From Verrucosispora sp. NA02020 (GTDB lineage: Bacteria > Actinomycetota > Actinomycetes > Mycobacteriales > Micromonosporaceae): a DNA stretch of 64,000 nucleotides. The stretch is taken from NCBI RefSeq assembly GCF_013364215.1, contig NZ_CP054923.1:5208001-5272000 (forward strand). Direction: 5' to 3'. How positions within the stretch are numbered: position 1 is the stretch's first letter; each line of letters opens with the position of its first letter. Position numbers and translations under genes: made by a program. Shown piece by piece: positions 32,996-41,106 of this stretch. The notes below the pieces were generated by a model that saw only the letters and a program-made list of their open reading frames with translations, was not told the DNA's origin and did not search any database.

Positions 32996-33663
32996 ACGCC
33001 ACCACCGCGATCATCAACCCGTACTGGGACGCCCTCCGCAGCCAGGTCGACACGACCGGCTCGCTGTGGGACACGCCCAGCGTCGGCGGCATCCGCTCAT
33101 ACCGCCAAGCCGGAGGTGACCTCGACGCAGACCGGTGGGCGCGGGAAGCACCCAAGCGGTACGACTTCGTCAACCAGTACGCGTGGACCATCACCGACCC
33201 CGACACGGTCTCGTTCATCGCCGAGCACTCCCACGGGCGACTGGTCGATCCGATGGCCGGTACCGGCTACTGGGCTTGGATCCTCACCCAGGCCGGCGTG
33301 GACGTCGTCGCCTACGACCTTAACCCGCCCGTTGTCGACTCCGAGCGGAACCACTGGCACCGCAACGTCGCCGCTCACGTGACCATCGGTGAGGCCGACG
33401 CCAAGGACTCCGTCTGGTGGCATCCGAGCCGCACGCTGCTGCTGTCGTGGCCGCCGTACGGATTCGATGCCTGCCCGATCCTCGACGCCTACAAGGGCAG
33501 CCGGGTCATTTACATCGGCGAGGAGTGGGGCGGCTGCTGCGGGGACGACGGGCTGTTTCAGGCGTTCGAGCGTGACTGGGTGAAGGTCGCCGAGCGGGTG
33601 CCGGTGCAGTGGGACGGCATGCACGACGTGGTTCACGTCTACGACCGGCGCGAGGCGGCGTGA
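32992..33663 (+). CDS. SAM-dependent methyltransferase-like protein
   Basis: A 223-residue protein with class I methyltransferase features: a glycine loop in LVDPMAGTGYWAWIL, an acidic residue after strand 2 (VVAYDLNPP), and SWPPYG, resembling the (D/N/S)PPY motif IV of amino-methylating DNA enzymes. It could modify phage DNA bases, but a small-molecule or protein substrate is not excluded. GTG start, GTGA overlap. Unlike the enzyme at 28475 it has no cytosine-C5 motifs. Confidence 0.6.
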   Translation: MNATTAIINPYWDALRSQVDTTGSLWDTPSVGGIRSYRQAGGDLDADRWAREAPKRYDFVNQYAWTITDPDTVSFIAEHSHGRLVDPMAGTGYWAWILTQAGVDVVAYDLNPPVVDSERNHWHRNVAAHVTIGEADAKDSVWWHPSRTLLLSWPPYGFDACPILDAYKGSRVIYIGEEWGGCCGDDGLFQAFERDWVKVAERVPVQWDGMHDVVHVYDRREAA

Positions 33664-33866
33664 TGGTTTCCGCCCCGCTGGTTGTTGACCGTCCGCAGCC
33701 CCAACCGGGTGTGCCGATCCCACCACCCGGACCTGTCCTGCCCGTCCCCTGCTACATGCCGCCGTGCCCGACGTGCGGTGACCCGCTGCCGGGACTGCTG
33801 GCCCTGTGCCGGCGACCGCGCTGCCTGACCGCATTCCTGGACGACGACGCGAGGTACGACGACTGA
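33663..33866 (+). CDS. small Cys-rich protein
   Basis: A 67-residue protein: proline-rich N-terminus, then CPTCGDPLPG...CRRPRC, a possible zinc ribbon. TGATG overlaps at both ends. Confidence 0.55.
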   Translation: MVSAPLVVDRPQPQPGVPIPPPGPVLPVPCYMPPCPTCGDPLPGLLALCRRPRCLTAFLDDDARYDD

Positions 33867-34066
33867 TGGCCTACATCGCCAAGGTCGACATTCGCCGCAG
33901 CGTCAGCCCGTCGATGGCCCAATGCGGCGACTGCGAACGCCTTCCTATAACCGCCACCCGTGAGCGAGTTCGCAGCCACGTCAAGGAGACCGGACACACG
34001 GCGTGGGTCGTGGTGGAGCACCAAACGCAGTACAGCGCCAAGGAAGAAGGAGGTTCAGGGCAGTGA
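33866..34066 (+). CDS. hypothetical protein
   Basis: A 66-residue protein with CGDC near residue 20 and two histidines further on (HVKETGH), resembling small single zinc-finger-like phage proteins. Coupled to both neighbours. Confidence 0.55.
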   Translation: MAYIAKVDIRRSVSPSMAQCGDCERLPITATRERVRSHVKETGHTAWVVVEHQTQYSAKEEGGSGQ

Positions 34067-35046
34067 CCACCACCCTCACCCGCCCCGTCCCCGTCATCGG
34101 CTGGGACGCCACCGAAGACGAGTGGGTGTACGCCCGCCGCCACGGGCTCGGCGGATCCGACATCCTCGCCGTCCTCGGCTTCTCCACCTACCGCACCCCC
34201 TGGGACGTGTGGGCCGAGAAGACCGGTGTCCGCACCTGGCAAGACGACGCCGGGGCTGCTGCCGACCTCGGCAAAGACTTGGAGCCGTGGCTGATCGCCC
34301 AAGCCGGTCGCCTGCTCAACGTTTCCGTCACCACCACCCCCCACCGCACCTACGCGCATGCTGACCACGCGTGGCAGCGGTGCTCGCCCGACGGCATCAC
34401 CGCCGACGGCCGGCTGGTTGAGGCCAAGACTGCCGGGTTGCAGTCCGGGTTCGGCACCCCCGCCGGCTGGGCCGACGGCGGGATTCCGCTCGGTTATGAG
34501 TTCCAGGTCCGCTGGTCCCTGTACGTGATGGACGCCCCGGCCGCCGAAATTGTTGCCCTGATCGCCGGCATGGGTGTGCAGCGCCGCACCGTCACCCGCG
34601 ACGTGGCGATCGAACACGAACTGGTTGCGCAGGTCACCGACTGGTATCGGCAGCACATCGTGGCCGGGGCTGAGCCGCCGATGGGTCGCGTCGACAACGC
34701 CGCCATGGCGAAGCTGTACCCCACCTACGAGCCTGCCGCCGAAGTTGACCTGACCGGCGACACCCAAGCCATCGAACTGTGGCACGCCTACCGGGACGCC
34801 CGCGACCGCGAAGCAGCGGCGAAGGCGGAGAAGGAAACCGTCGGTGCCGCCATCAAGAAGCTGATCGCCGACCGGGAGGTGGCGAAGGTCGACGGGCAGG
34901 TGATCGCCACTTGGTCGAACAAGAAGGGCCAGGTCGATTGGCCGCGTGTGGTGGCCGCCCTGGTCGAGCAGCACGGTGTTCCGGCCCCGAACCCGGACGA
35001 GTACCGCAAGCCTTCCACCCGCTCCCTCAATGTGAAAGACGCGTGA
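34063..35046 (+). CDS. YqaJ-type viral recombinase (exonuclease)
   Basis: A 327-residue PD-(D/E)XK exonuclease of the YqaJ/lambda-exonuclease type, which trims DNA ends for single-strand annealing. Family features: RRHGLGGSDILAVLGFS, PWDVWAEKTG, and the catalytic SPDG...LVEAKT. GTG start (GTGA overlap). Followed directly by RecT, its usual partner, so the two form a phage recombination pair. Confidence 0.88.
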   Translation: MTTTLTRPVPVIGWDATEDEWVYARRHGLGGSDILAVLGFSTYRTPWDVWAEKTGVRTWQDDAGAAADLGKDLEPWLIAQAGRLLNVSVTTTPHRTYAHADHAWQRCSPDGITADGRLVEAKTAGLQSGFGTPAGWADGGIPLGYEFQVRWSLYVMDAPAAEIVALIAGMGVQRRTVTRDVAIEHELVAQVTDWYRQHIVAGAEPPMGRVDNAAMAKLYPTYEPAAEVDLTGDTQAIELWHAYRDARDREAAAKAEKETVGAAIKKLIADREVAKVDGQVIATWSNKKGQVDWPRVVAALVEQHGVPAPNPDEYRKPSTRSLNVKDA

Positions 35047-35978
35047 TCGATATGACGACGAAGCCTCAGCCGGACGCCAAGACCGCCCTTGCCACCCGCC
35101 GGGAGAACGGCGGTGTCGCGCAGAACACCATCGCCAACCAGATCCGGTCGATGGAGAAGGAATACCAGCTCGCCATGCCGAAGGGCGGCGAGGCTGCGCA
35201 GCTCATCCGGGACGCCCTGACCGCGCTGCGGATGACGAAGAACCTCGACCGCTGCGACGCCCCGTCGGTGCTCGGCTCGCTGATGACCTGCGCCCAGCTC
35301 GGCCTGCGGCCCGGAGTCCTCGGACACGCGTGGCTGCTGCCGTTCTGGGCGAGCAAGCACCACCAGGACAGCAACGGCAAGTGGATCGGCGGCTACAAGG
35401 CGCAGCTCGTGATCGGATATCAGGGGCTCATCGACCTCGCCCACCGGTCGGGAAAGATCGTGTCGCTGATCGCCCGGACCGTCTACCAGGGCGACGAGTT
35501 CGATGTTGACTACGGCGTCGCGGACACGCTGGTGCACAAGCCGAACCTGTTCGGTGAGCGGGGCGACCCGATCGCCTACTACGCCATCGCCAAGTTCGTT
35601 GGCGGCGGCTACGCCTTCTACGTCATGTCGCACCACGACATGCTGCGCTACCGGGACGCGAACGCGACGGCGAAGAACCGCGAGGGCAAGGTGTTCGGCC
35701 CGTGGGTGGAGCACTTCGAGGGCATGGCTCACAAGACTTGCGTCCGCCAGTTGGCGAAGTACATGCCCAAGTCGACTGAGCTGGCGTACGCGCTTGCGGC
35801 CGATGAGGGAGTGCGAGTCGACTTGACGCCGACCGCCGACCCTGCCGAGGCGACGGAGCACCCGGACTACATCGACGGTGAGGCCGAGGAGCGGCCGACC
35901 TCGGGCGCCCCGGCGGGTGCCGGTGACTGGCCGGCGACCGTGCAGCCTGCCGATGCGAACGGCAGCAGCCAGCCGTGA
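35043..35978 (+). CDS. recT: RecT-family single-strand annealing protein
   Basis: A 311-residue annealing protein. Typical stretches: LRPGVLGHAWLLPF, QLVIGYQGLIDLAHRSGKI, and a MAHKTCVRQLAKYMP segment near the core end, followed by a disordered acidic tail. The GTG at 35043 overlaps the exonuclease stop (GTGA); an ATG at 35052 is the alternative start. It pairs strands exposed by the YqaJ-type exonuclease. Confidence 0.92.
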   Translation: MIDMTTKPQPDAKTALATRRENGGVAQNTIANQIRSMEKEYQLAMPKGGEAAQLIRDALTALRMTKNLDRCDAPSVLGSLMTCAQLGLRPGVLGHAWLLPFWASKHHQDSNGKWIGGYKAQLVIGYQGLIDLAHRSGKIVSLIARTVYQGDEFDVDYGVADTLVHKPNLFGERGDPIAYYAIAKFVGGGYAFYVMSHHDMLRYRDANATAKNREGKVFGPWVEHFEGMAHKTCVRQLAKYMPKSTELAYALAADEGVRVDLTPTADPAEATEHPDYIDGEAEERPTSGAPAGAGDWPATVQPADANGSSQP

Positions 35979-36294
35979 GCTACGAGTGGGAGTCGGCGCA
36001 GTACGACCAGTGGACCCCGCCGCAAGCCGAAGCGGCCATGCGGTGGGTGCTGCGGGCGATGACGGACGCGCAGCGGGCGTTGAAGGCTGCCCGAGACGCC
36101 GAGATCGAAGCCAAGCACGCCTACGAGTCTGCGAAGCGTACTGCGTTCTTCTCCCCGAACTGCCCGAAGCCGGAGCGTGGCGGCTACACGGTCGCTGACC
36201 GTGACTTCTTCGGACGTTGGATAAGCAGTCGGTGGTGTTGGCTGCGTTGAACAAGAACGTTCAGCAGGCGTTCAGCGTGGTCGGGGTGCGCTGA
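35975..36294 (+). pseudogene. frameshifted or internally deleted small phage gene
   Basis: The GTG at 35975 opens a frame that would end at 36250 with an odd tail (RWISSRWCWLR). A different frame from 36217 to the stop at 36294 encodes LDKQSVVLAALNKNVQQAFS, which looks like the true C-terminus. That second stop overlaps the next ATG (TGATG), the standard coupling here, whereas 36250 does not. I infer loss of bases between VADRDFF and LDKQSV that shifted the frame. Programmed frameshifting or a base-calling error are alternatives. Confidence 0.65.
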
Positions 36295-36836
36295 TGTTGA
36301 AGCGCCGTGCTGGGTTGCGTCCGTTCTCGCCGAAGCGTCTCGCCGCTCTGGCCGAGCAGGGCATCCGCCCGTGGTCGACGCTGAACAGCACGGGCGCCGG
36401 CCTGTCTCGGGCCGCCGGTAAGGACGCGAAGCCGACGCCGCGCCTGCGTGACACGGGCCCAGACAAGGGCACGGTGGCGACGGTGGTTGCCCGCGATTTC
36501 GGCCGCTGCGCCCGGTGCGGTGGGCCGGTGTCGGGGCAGCGTGGCGTCGACTACTCGGTTCACCACAGGCGGGCTCGGGCGATGGGTGGGACGGTCCGCC
36601 CGGACACGAACGAGCCGCAGAATCTGCTGCTGCTGTGCGGGTCTGCGACCTCGCCTGACGGCTGCCACCACCGCGTGGAGAGTTCCCGCGCTGAGGCGTA
36701 CGAGCTGGGTTTTCTGGTGCGTCAAGCCCAGGATCCGGCCGAGGTGCCTGTTTTGCACGCCGTCCACGGGCGAGTTCTGCTCGCCGACGACGGCACCGTT
36801 TCTTCCCTCTCCCCCACGACCGAGGAGGTCGCATGA
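36294..36836 (+). CDS. HNH-type endonuclease-like protein
   Basis: A 180-residue protein with an HNH-like core: CARCGG, then YSVHHRRARAMGG, NEPQNLLLLCG and GCHHRVES. Positions fit a zinc-bound beta-beta-alpha metal nuclease. In phages such genes may be recombination nucleases or free-standing homing-type enzymes. TGATG overlap with the damaged gene before it. Confidence 0.75.
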   Translation: MLKRRAGLRPFSPKRLAALAEQGIRPWSTLNSTGAGLSRAAGKDAKPTPRLRDTGPDKGTVATVVARDFGRCARCGGPVSGQRGVDYSVHHRRARAMGGTVRPDTNEPQNLLLLCGSATSPDGCHHRVESSRAEAYELGFLVRQAQDPAEVPVLHAVHGRVLLADDGTVSSLSPTTEEVA

Positions 36837-37252
36837 CCGAGTACAGCGAGTTCGAGCGTCAGCAGTTGCAGGCGGTCGCCGACTTCAACAACGCCTGCCT
36901 GCCCGGCAACTGGGTCAGCTACAAGACCATCGGTGGCGTCCGCTACGGGCAGACCCTCGGTAAGGCGATGGTGGTTGGTTCCGGCAGCGACATGAATGCC
37001 GTGGTGGCGATCACCGGCGGTAACCGCAACTTCGCGCTGTCCGAGGTCACGGTGATCCCGCCGCAGCCGGACGAGATCGAGGACGACAGCCGTGACCTGC
37101 CTGAGCCGGTGGGTGCGGCCGGGCGGGTGCGGGAGTACATCGCGGCGAACGGTGACGGCATTTACGACGTGCTCGACGGGCATCCGCTGTACGCCCGCGA
37201 CATGGAGGCGATCTGCCGGGCGGTTCTGGACCGGGCGGGGGTGCCGGCGTGA
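36833..37252 (+). CDS. hypothetical protein
   Basis: A 139-residue acidic protein; the first half looks like an SH3-like beta domain (NWVSYKTIGGVRYGQTLGKAMVVGSG), the second half helical. ATGA overlap upstream and GTGA downstream. Function unknown. Confidence 0.6.
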   Translation: MTEYSEFERQQLQAVADFNNACLPGNWVSYKTIGGVRYGQTLGKAMVVGSGSDMNAVVAITGGNRNFALSEVTVIPPQPDEIEDDSRDLPEPVGAAGRVREYIAANGDGIYDVLDGHPLYARDMEAICRAVLDRAGVPA

Positions 37253-37620
37253 GCGTCAACCTCGTGAACGGCGACACCTTCACCGCCATCACCATCCACG
37301 ACACGCGCGGCGCCACCCTCAACATCGAGCGCACCGACGACGGCCGACTGTCGGTGTGGATCGCCCCGCCTGGCGGCAACGACGGACCGTCTGTGCAGCT
37401 CGACGAGGCGGACGTGATCGCCGTGGTGGCGTACCTGTCGGCTGGTCGGCCGGGTGCGCTGGTTCCGGCCGCCGAGCTGGCTGCCGAGAAGGCGAACGCG
37501 AAGCACTGGCATGACCGGTATGCGGGTGCCACCGCCAGCGTGTTGACGCTTACGCAGGCGTTCACGGATCTGGCCGAGTCGCAGCGCGCCGGGGCCATGC
37601 CTGTCAAGGCGGTGAACTGA
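37249..37620 (+). CDS. hypothetical protein
   Basis: A 123-residue protein: an N-terminal beta-rich half and a helical C-terminal half (AAELAAEKANAKHWHDRY). GTG start. Function unknown; coupled in the early operon. Confidence 0.6.
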   Translation: MSVNLVNGDTFTAITIHDTRGATLNIERTDDGRLSVWIAPPGGNDGPSVQLDEADVIAVVAYLSAGRPGALVPAAELAAEKANAKHWHDRYAGATASVLTLTQAFTDLAESQRAGAMPVKAVN

Positions 37621-37859
37621 TGGCCTCCTGGGATCGCCGCGAGTACACCGTCCGCACCATCGAATACGCCGTCCGGGACGGTGCAGCGATCGGCGAGTTC
37701 ATGAAGGCGCACATCGCCGCTCTCGCCGGCTACCGGAAGCTGAACGGGCTGACCGACGACACGGCCGTGTTCGACGACTGGGCGACGGTCCACGTCACCG
37801 ATGACGGGGTGACGATCCGCTTCGCTGTCCAGGAGCAGGTTCGGGCGGTGAACGGCTGA
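37620..37859 (+). CDS. hypothetical protein
   Basis: A 79-residue protein, no motif recognised; one-base overlaps (TGATG) at both ends. Confidence 0.55.
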   Translation: MASWDRREYTVRTIEYAVRDGAAIGEFMKAHIAALAGYRKLNGLTDDTAVFDDWATVHVTDDGVTIRFAVQEQVRAVNG

Positions 37860-38125
37860 TGACCGTGACGATGCCTGAGCCGCCGGACCGCGCCCTTGTC
37901 GGCCTGTTCGACCCCACCGACACCACGACTCCCCCGGCCACCTACCGCCGTGACGATACCCAGATTCAGCACTACGACGGCGACGAGCCCGTCTGGTTCG
38001 GAGTCGACGGTGAGTGGTCCTGGTCGGATGTGGTGCGGATCGCTGCCGAGTCTGGCCGTGTGGTGGTGCGCCTGTACCGGGCCGACGATCCGGCCATCAC
38101 CGTCAACGAGGCGGTGAAGCCCTGA
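37859..38125 (+). CDS. hypothetical protein
   Basis: An 88-residue acidic protein containing EPVWFGVDGEWSWSDVVRIA; beta then helix. No family recognised. Coupled at both ends. Confidence 0.55.
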   Translation: MTVTMPEPPDRALVGLFDPTDTTTPPATYRRDDTQIQHYDGDEPVWFGVDGEWSWSDVVRIAAESGRVVVRLYRADDPAITVNEAVKP

Positions 38126-38487
38126 TGGCCTCCCTGCTGAACGACCTGCCCGGCACCGCCGGTGACCTCGCCCGCCACATGGGCCGCATCTCCGAAGACG
38201 TGTACAGCGCCGGATGGCACAGCAACCTCGAATGGATGCTGTGGGACGCCCTCACCATCTGGCGTCAGACCGGCCGCGACAACTTCCCCGACTCGTACGG
38301 CACCGACCTGGCGGTGTGGATGTGGGAGTTGGACTGGTTGCAGAAGCGGGCCGTCGGCTGGGTGTGGTGGCTGGGCGGCGAACAGTTCGTGTCGGAGGGT
38401 CGGTGGCTGCGGCTGGTTGAGGCCCGCCCGTACCGGCCTTTCGACTCGTACCCGAACGCGCAGCTCGACACGGCGGTGGTCCGGTGA
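38125..38487 (+). CDS. hypothetical protein, Trp-rich
   Basis: A 120-residue protein with many tryptophans (NLEWMLWDALTIW; AVWMWELDWLQKRAVGWVWW), probably compact and helical and not membrane-spanning because charges are interspersed. ATG at 38125 with TGATG overlap. Confidence 0.55.
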   Translation: MASLLNDLPGTAGDLARHMGRISEDVYSAGWHSNLEWMLWDALTIWRQTGRDNFPDSYGTDLAVWMWELDWLQKRAVGWVWWLGGEQFVSEGRWLRLVEARPYRPFDSYPNAQLDTAVVR

Positions 38488-38951
38488 CCACCGCGACCGG
38501 CACCCGCGTCTGGACTGTGGCGATTCCCGCCCCCCACCCGATGAAGACCGTCAACCGCAACGAGCACTGGTCGGCCGGATCACGGCGGCGACGCGACTGG
38601 CGGGAAACCGCCTACGCCCGCATCGCCCTCGCCAACCTGCCCAAGGGGCTCACCCGCATCCGGGTGGACGTCGAACTGCGGTTCACCACGAACCGCCGCC
38701 GCGACGCACCCAACTACTACGGGGACGTGATCAAGCCGTGCATTGACGCCATGTCACCCGAGAAGCGGGTGAAGGCGCGAGGCGGCAACGGCTATCGGGT
38801 GGAGCGCGGATGGGGGCTCATCCCCGACGACACCGCCGAATTTCTGGACCTGACCGCGCCGACGATCGGGCCGGTGGTGGCGAAGGGCCTGCATCCGTAC
38901 GGGCTGGTCGTGCTCACGATCACCGACTTGTCCGGGGGCGACGATGCCTGA
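38484..38951 (+). CDS. RusA-family Holliday junction resolvase
   Basis: A 155-residue RusA-like endonuclease. Family marks: NRNEHW near the N-terminus, RRRDAPNYYGDVIKPCIDAM and GLIPDDTAEFLDL, which supply the acidic metal-binding residues. It would cut branched DNA formed by RecT recombination or during replication and packaging. GTG start (GTGA overlap). Confidence 0.85.
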   Translation: MTTATGTRVWTVAIPAPHPMKTVNRNEHWSAGSRRRRDWRETAYARIALANLPKGLTRIRVDVELRFTTNRRRDAPNYYGDVIKPCIDAMSPEKRVKARGGNGYRVERGWGLIPDDTAEFLDLTAPTIGPVVAKGLHPYGLVVLTITDLSGGDDA

Positions 38952-39138
38952 TCTCGCCCAGTTGGAGGCGGCCCGCACGCCACTGCCGTTCACCACTGCC
39001 CGCGCCGGCTACACCGTCACGCGAGTCGGCCGGGCCATCTACCTGAACGCGCGGGAAATCCCCGACACCGACGCCTTGGACCTGTCGATTGCGCTCGCGC
39101 GGGCGGTCCACGAGAACGCCACCGAGGAGCCCCGATGA
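38944..39138 (+). CDS. hypothetical protein
   Basis: A 64-residue protein overlapping the resolvase gene by eight bases and the next gene by four (ATGA). No motif recognised. Confidence 0.5.
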   Translation: MPDLAQLEAARTPLPFTTARAGYTVTRVGRAIYLNAREIPDTDALDLSIALARAVHENATEEPR

Positions 39139-39335
39139 CCCCCGACAGCATCTGGTTTGCGGTCCGTGCCCGTCAGGCCGCCGTCTCCAAAACCGCCATC
39201 GAGCGCGGCTTCCCCAACCTCTCCACGGTCGAGCCCGGCCCGGACGCCCTCCGCTCCGCCGCCCAGCTTCGCGCCTGGCAGCTCGCCACCCGACCCGACC
39301 TCGCCCCCACGCCCACCCAGGAGGTGGCCGCATGA
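39135..39335 (+). CDS. hypothetical protein
   Basis: A 66-residue helical protein, ATGA overlaps on both sides. No motif recognised. Confidence 0.5.
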   Translation: MTPDSIWFAVRARQAAVSKTAIERGFPNLSTVEPGPDALRSAAQLRAWQLATRPDLAPTPTQEVAA

Positions 39336-39532
39336 CCGCACAGCCGTACGACGCCCGGCACCTACCCGAACTGCCCGACACCGACGACATGAAGGCCGCC
39401 TTCCACAACCTCATCGTCGCCGTCAACGGATTCCCCTACAACGGGGCCACCACCGACGCGGTCACGTGGACGCTGCGGTGGCTGCGCGCCAACCCGGACG
39501 AGGCTGACGTACTGCTGGGGAGGGCCGCGTGA
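39332..39532 (+). CDS. hypothetical protein
   Basis: A 66-residue protein. ATG at 39332 chosen from the ATGA overlap with the upstream stop. No motif recognised. Confidence 0.5.
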   Translation: MTAQPYDARHLPELPDTDDMKAAFHNLIVAVNGFPYNGATTDAVTWTLRWLRANPDEADVLLGRAA

Positions 39533-39930
39533 GCCCGCAGCGGATCCAGCGTCAGCGACGCAAGGGGTGGACCCGGCCCGACAACGCCGTCATCGTCGAC
39601 CGCACCAGCCGATGGGGCAACCCGTTCACCATCGGCCGCGTCGGCGACATGCGCTCCTGGACCGGCTGGTTCGTCGGCAACCACCACGACAACACCGCCA
39701 ACTACGGCCAGTTCGACACCGAAGCCGACGCAAGGGCACACGCCGTCAAGCTGCACCGCGAATGGCTCGACGGGGAACCGCAATGGGCGCACGTCCAGCC
39801 GCAGCGGCGGGCGTGGATCCTCGCCAACCTGCACACTCTCGCCGGGAAGACACTCGTGTGCGCCTGCGCCCCGGACAGTCTGTGCCACGCCGACACGTAC
39901 GCGGCCCGGATCCCGGCGGCTGCCCGATGA
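39529..39930 (+). CDS. DUF4326-like protein
   Basis: A 133-residue protein with the DUF4326 pattern: RTSRWGNPFTIG early, an ARAHAVKLHREWL helix, and a C-terminal LAGKTLVCACAPDSLCHADT motif with Cys and His. The biochemical role of the family is not known to me. GTG start, GTGA overlap; the next gene is WhiB-like. Confidence 0.75.
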   Translation: MSPQRIQRQRRKGWTRPDNAVIVDRTSRWGNPFTIGRVGDMRSWTGWFVGNHHDNTANYGQFDTEADARAHAVKLHREWLDGEPQWAHVQPQRRAWILANLHTLAGKTLVCACAPDSLCHADTYAARIPAAAR

Positions 39931-40223
39931 GCCGCCTCAACTTCACCGTCGACCGGCGCAGCAGCGACCACGGCGACCGGTGGCGCGACAACAGCATCTG
40001 CCGCGACATGGACGGCGAACTGTTCTTCCCAGTCGGCACAGGCCCGAGCGCCCGCAACCAGACCGAGCAAGCCAAAGCGGTATGCCGCCGCTGCCCCGTT
40101 CAACTTGCCTGCCTGAACTGGGCGCTGGAATCCGGTGAGCAGTTCGGTGTCGCAGGCGGCATGTCGGAGGACGAGCGTCAGGCACTACTGCGTCGCGGTA
40201 TCCGCTCGGTGGCTACCGCATGA
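39927..40223 (+). CDS. WhiB-like iron-sulfur regulator, phage-encoded
   Basis: A 98-residue WhiB-family protein. The four cluster cysteines are C25, C53, C56 and C62 (C-x27-C-x2-C-x5-C). The usual G(I/V)WGG turn reads GVAGG (74-78), lacking the tryptophan that in host WhiB proteins helps bind sigma region 4. A basic C-terminal patch follows. Phage WhiB proteins can act as dominant negatives on host WhiB regulators. Coupled to the DUF4326-like gene by ATGA. Confidence 0.88.
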   Translation: MSRLNFTVDRRSSDHGDRWRDNSICRDMDGELFFPVGTGPSARNQTEQAKAVCRRCPVQLACLNWALESGEQFGVAGGMSEDERQALLRRGIRSVATA

Positions 40224-40236
40224 CCACCGCCAGCAT

Positions 40237-40262
40237 GGCCCGCCCCACCATCGGGGCGGGCC
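40237..40262 (+). terminator. perfect 10-bp GC hairpin between the whiB-like gene and the next gene
   Basis: GGCCCGCCCC (40237-40246) and GGGGCGGGCC (40253-40262) pair perfectly over a 6-base loop. It lies in the 60 bases between the WhiB-like stop and the preferred start at 40283. No U-run follows, so it may attenuate transcription or shield an mRNA end. Confidence 0.6.
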
Positions 40263-40282
40263 CCACCCCCAAGGACCAGAAC

Positions 40283-40567
40283 ATGGACTACCGCGCCTAC
40301 GAACGCATCATCGACGCCGTCCGTGCCGGCTGCGTCAGCCGCAACCACGACTACGAGTACGTGAAGACCACACAGCGGCGCACCGTCAACGTTCGCGAGC
40401 AGGTCCACGCCGCCGAGAAGCGCGGCTACCTGAAACTCGGCTACGACGGGTCGGTCACCGTCACCCCTGCTGGTGCAGCATGGCGGGACCGGGACCGGCT
40501 GCGGGCGCGCGGTGCAGGTTCGACGGCGACGGCCCCCGCGTTCTCCGACAGTCCGGCGGTGGCGTGA
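40283..40567 (+). CDS. hypothetical protein
   Basis: A 94-residue protein starting MDYRAYERIIDAV at 40283 with AAGGA seven bases upstream. An in-frame ATG at 40220 would overlap the WhiB-like stop but would have to translate through the strong hairpin. The rest looks like a winged-helix-type fold (VREQVHAAEKRGYLKLGYDG). TGATG overlap with the twin-HTH gene. Confidence 0.6.
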   Translation: MDYRAYERIIDAVRAGCVSRNHDYEYVKTTQRRTVNVREQVHAAEKRGYLKLGYDGSVTVTPAGAAWRDRDRLRARGAGSTATAPAFSDSPAVA

Positions 40568-41106
40568 TGCGCACCATCCCCGACCTGCACCCCGACGACA
40601 CAAGCGCCCGCGACCACATCGCCGGGTGGCTGCGTCGCATCCGCGAAAACCGGCACATCTCGCAAGCCGAAGCCGCCGACCGGTACGGCTGCAACGAGTT
40701 CGCCATCTCGCAGATGGAGTCCCGCCGATCCTGGCATGTCGCCACCGTGCAGGCGTGGGCCCGCATCTACGACTACCGAATCCAGCTCACTGCGCTCGGC
40801 CTGACGGTGCCCGATGACGGGGATCCGATGGCCGCCATGTACGAGCACACCAGCCCGTCCACCGCCGCCGCAGAAGACCGCCTGGACTTGCGCATCTACG
40901 TCAACAACCTGGCCCGCATCCGCCGCGCCTCCCGCATCAGCCTCGCCACTCTCGGCGCACGTATGGGCTGCACCGAGGGTGCCGTTTCGCGCCGGGAGTC
41001 GAACCCGGATCGGGTGCGGGTGTCAACGCTGCAACGCCACACCCGCGCACTCGGTGGGGTGCTTGACCTGTCTGTCGTCCCCACCTGGCAAGGAGCCGCC
41101 GCATGA
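40567..41106 (+). CDS. tandem (twin) XRE helix-turn-helix regulator
   Basis: A 179-residue protein carrying two XRE-type HTH domains, about residues 17-65 (ISQAEAADRYGCNEFAISQMESRR) read in two parts, and about 112-165 (ISLATLGARMGC...AVSRRES). Such a protein could bind a direct repeat as a monomer. It is coupled to the sliding-clamp gene by ATGA, so it may tune replication gene expression. Confidence 0.75.
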   Translation: MRTIPDLHPDDTSARDHIAGWLRRIRENRHISQAEAADRYGCNEFAISQMESRRSWHVATVQAWARIYDYRIQLTALGLTVPDDGDPMAAMYEHTSPSTAAAEDRLDLRIYVNNLARIRRASRISLATLGARMGCTEGAVSRRESNPDRVRVSTLQRHTRALGGVLDLSVVPTWQGAAA

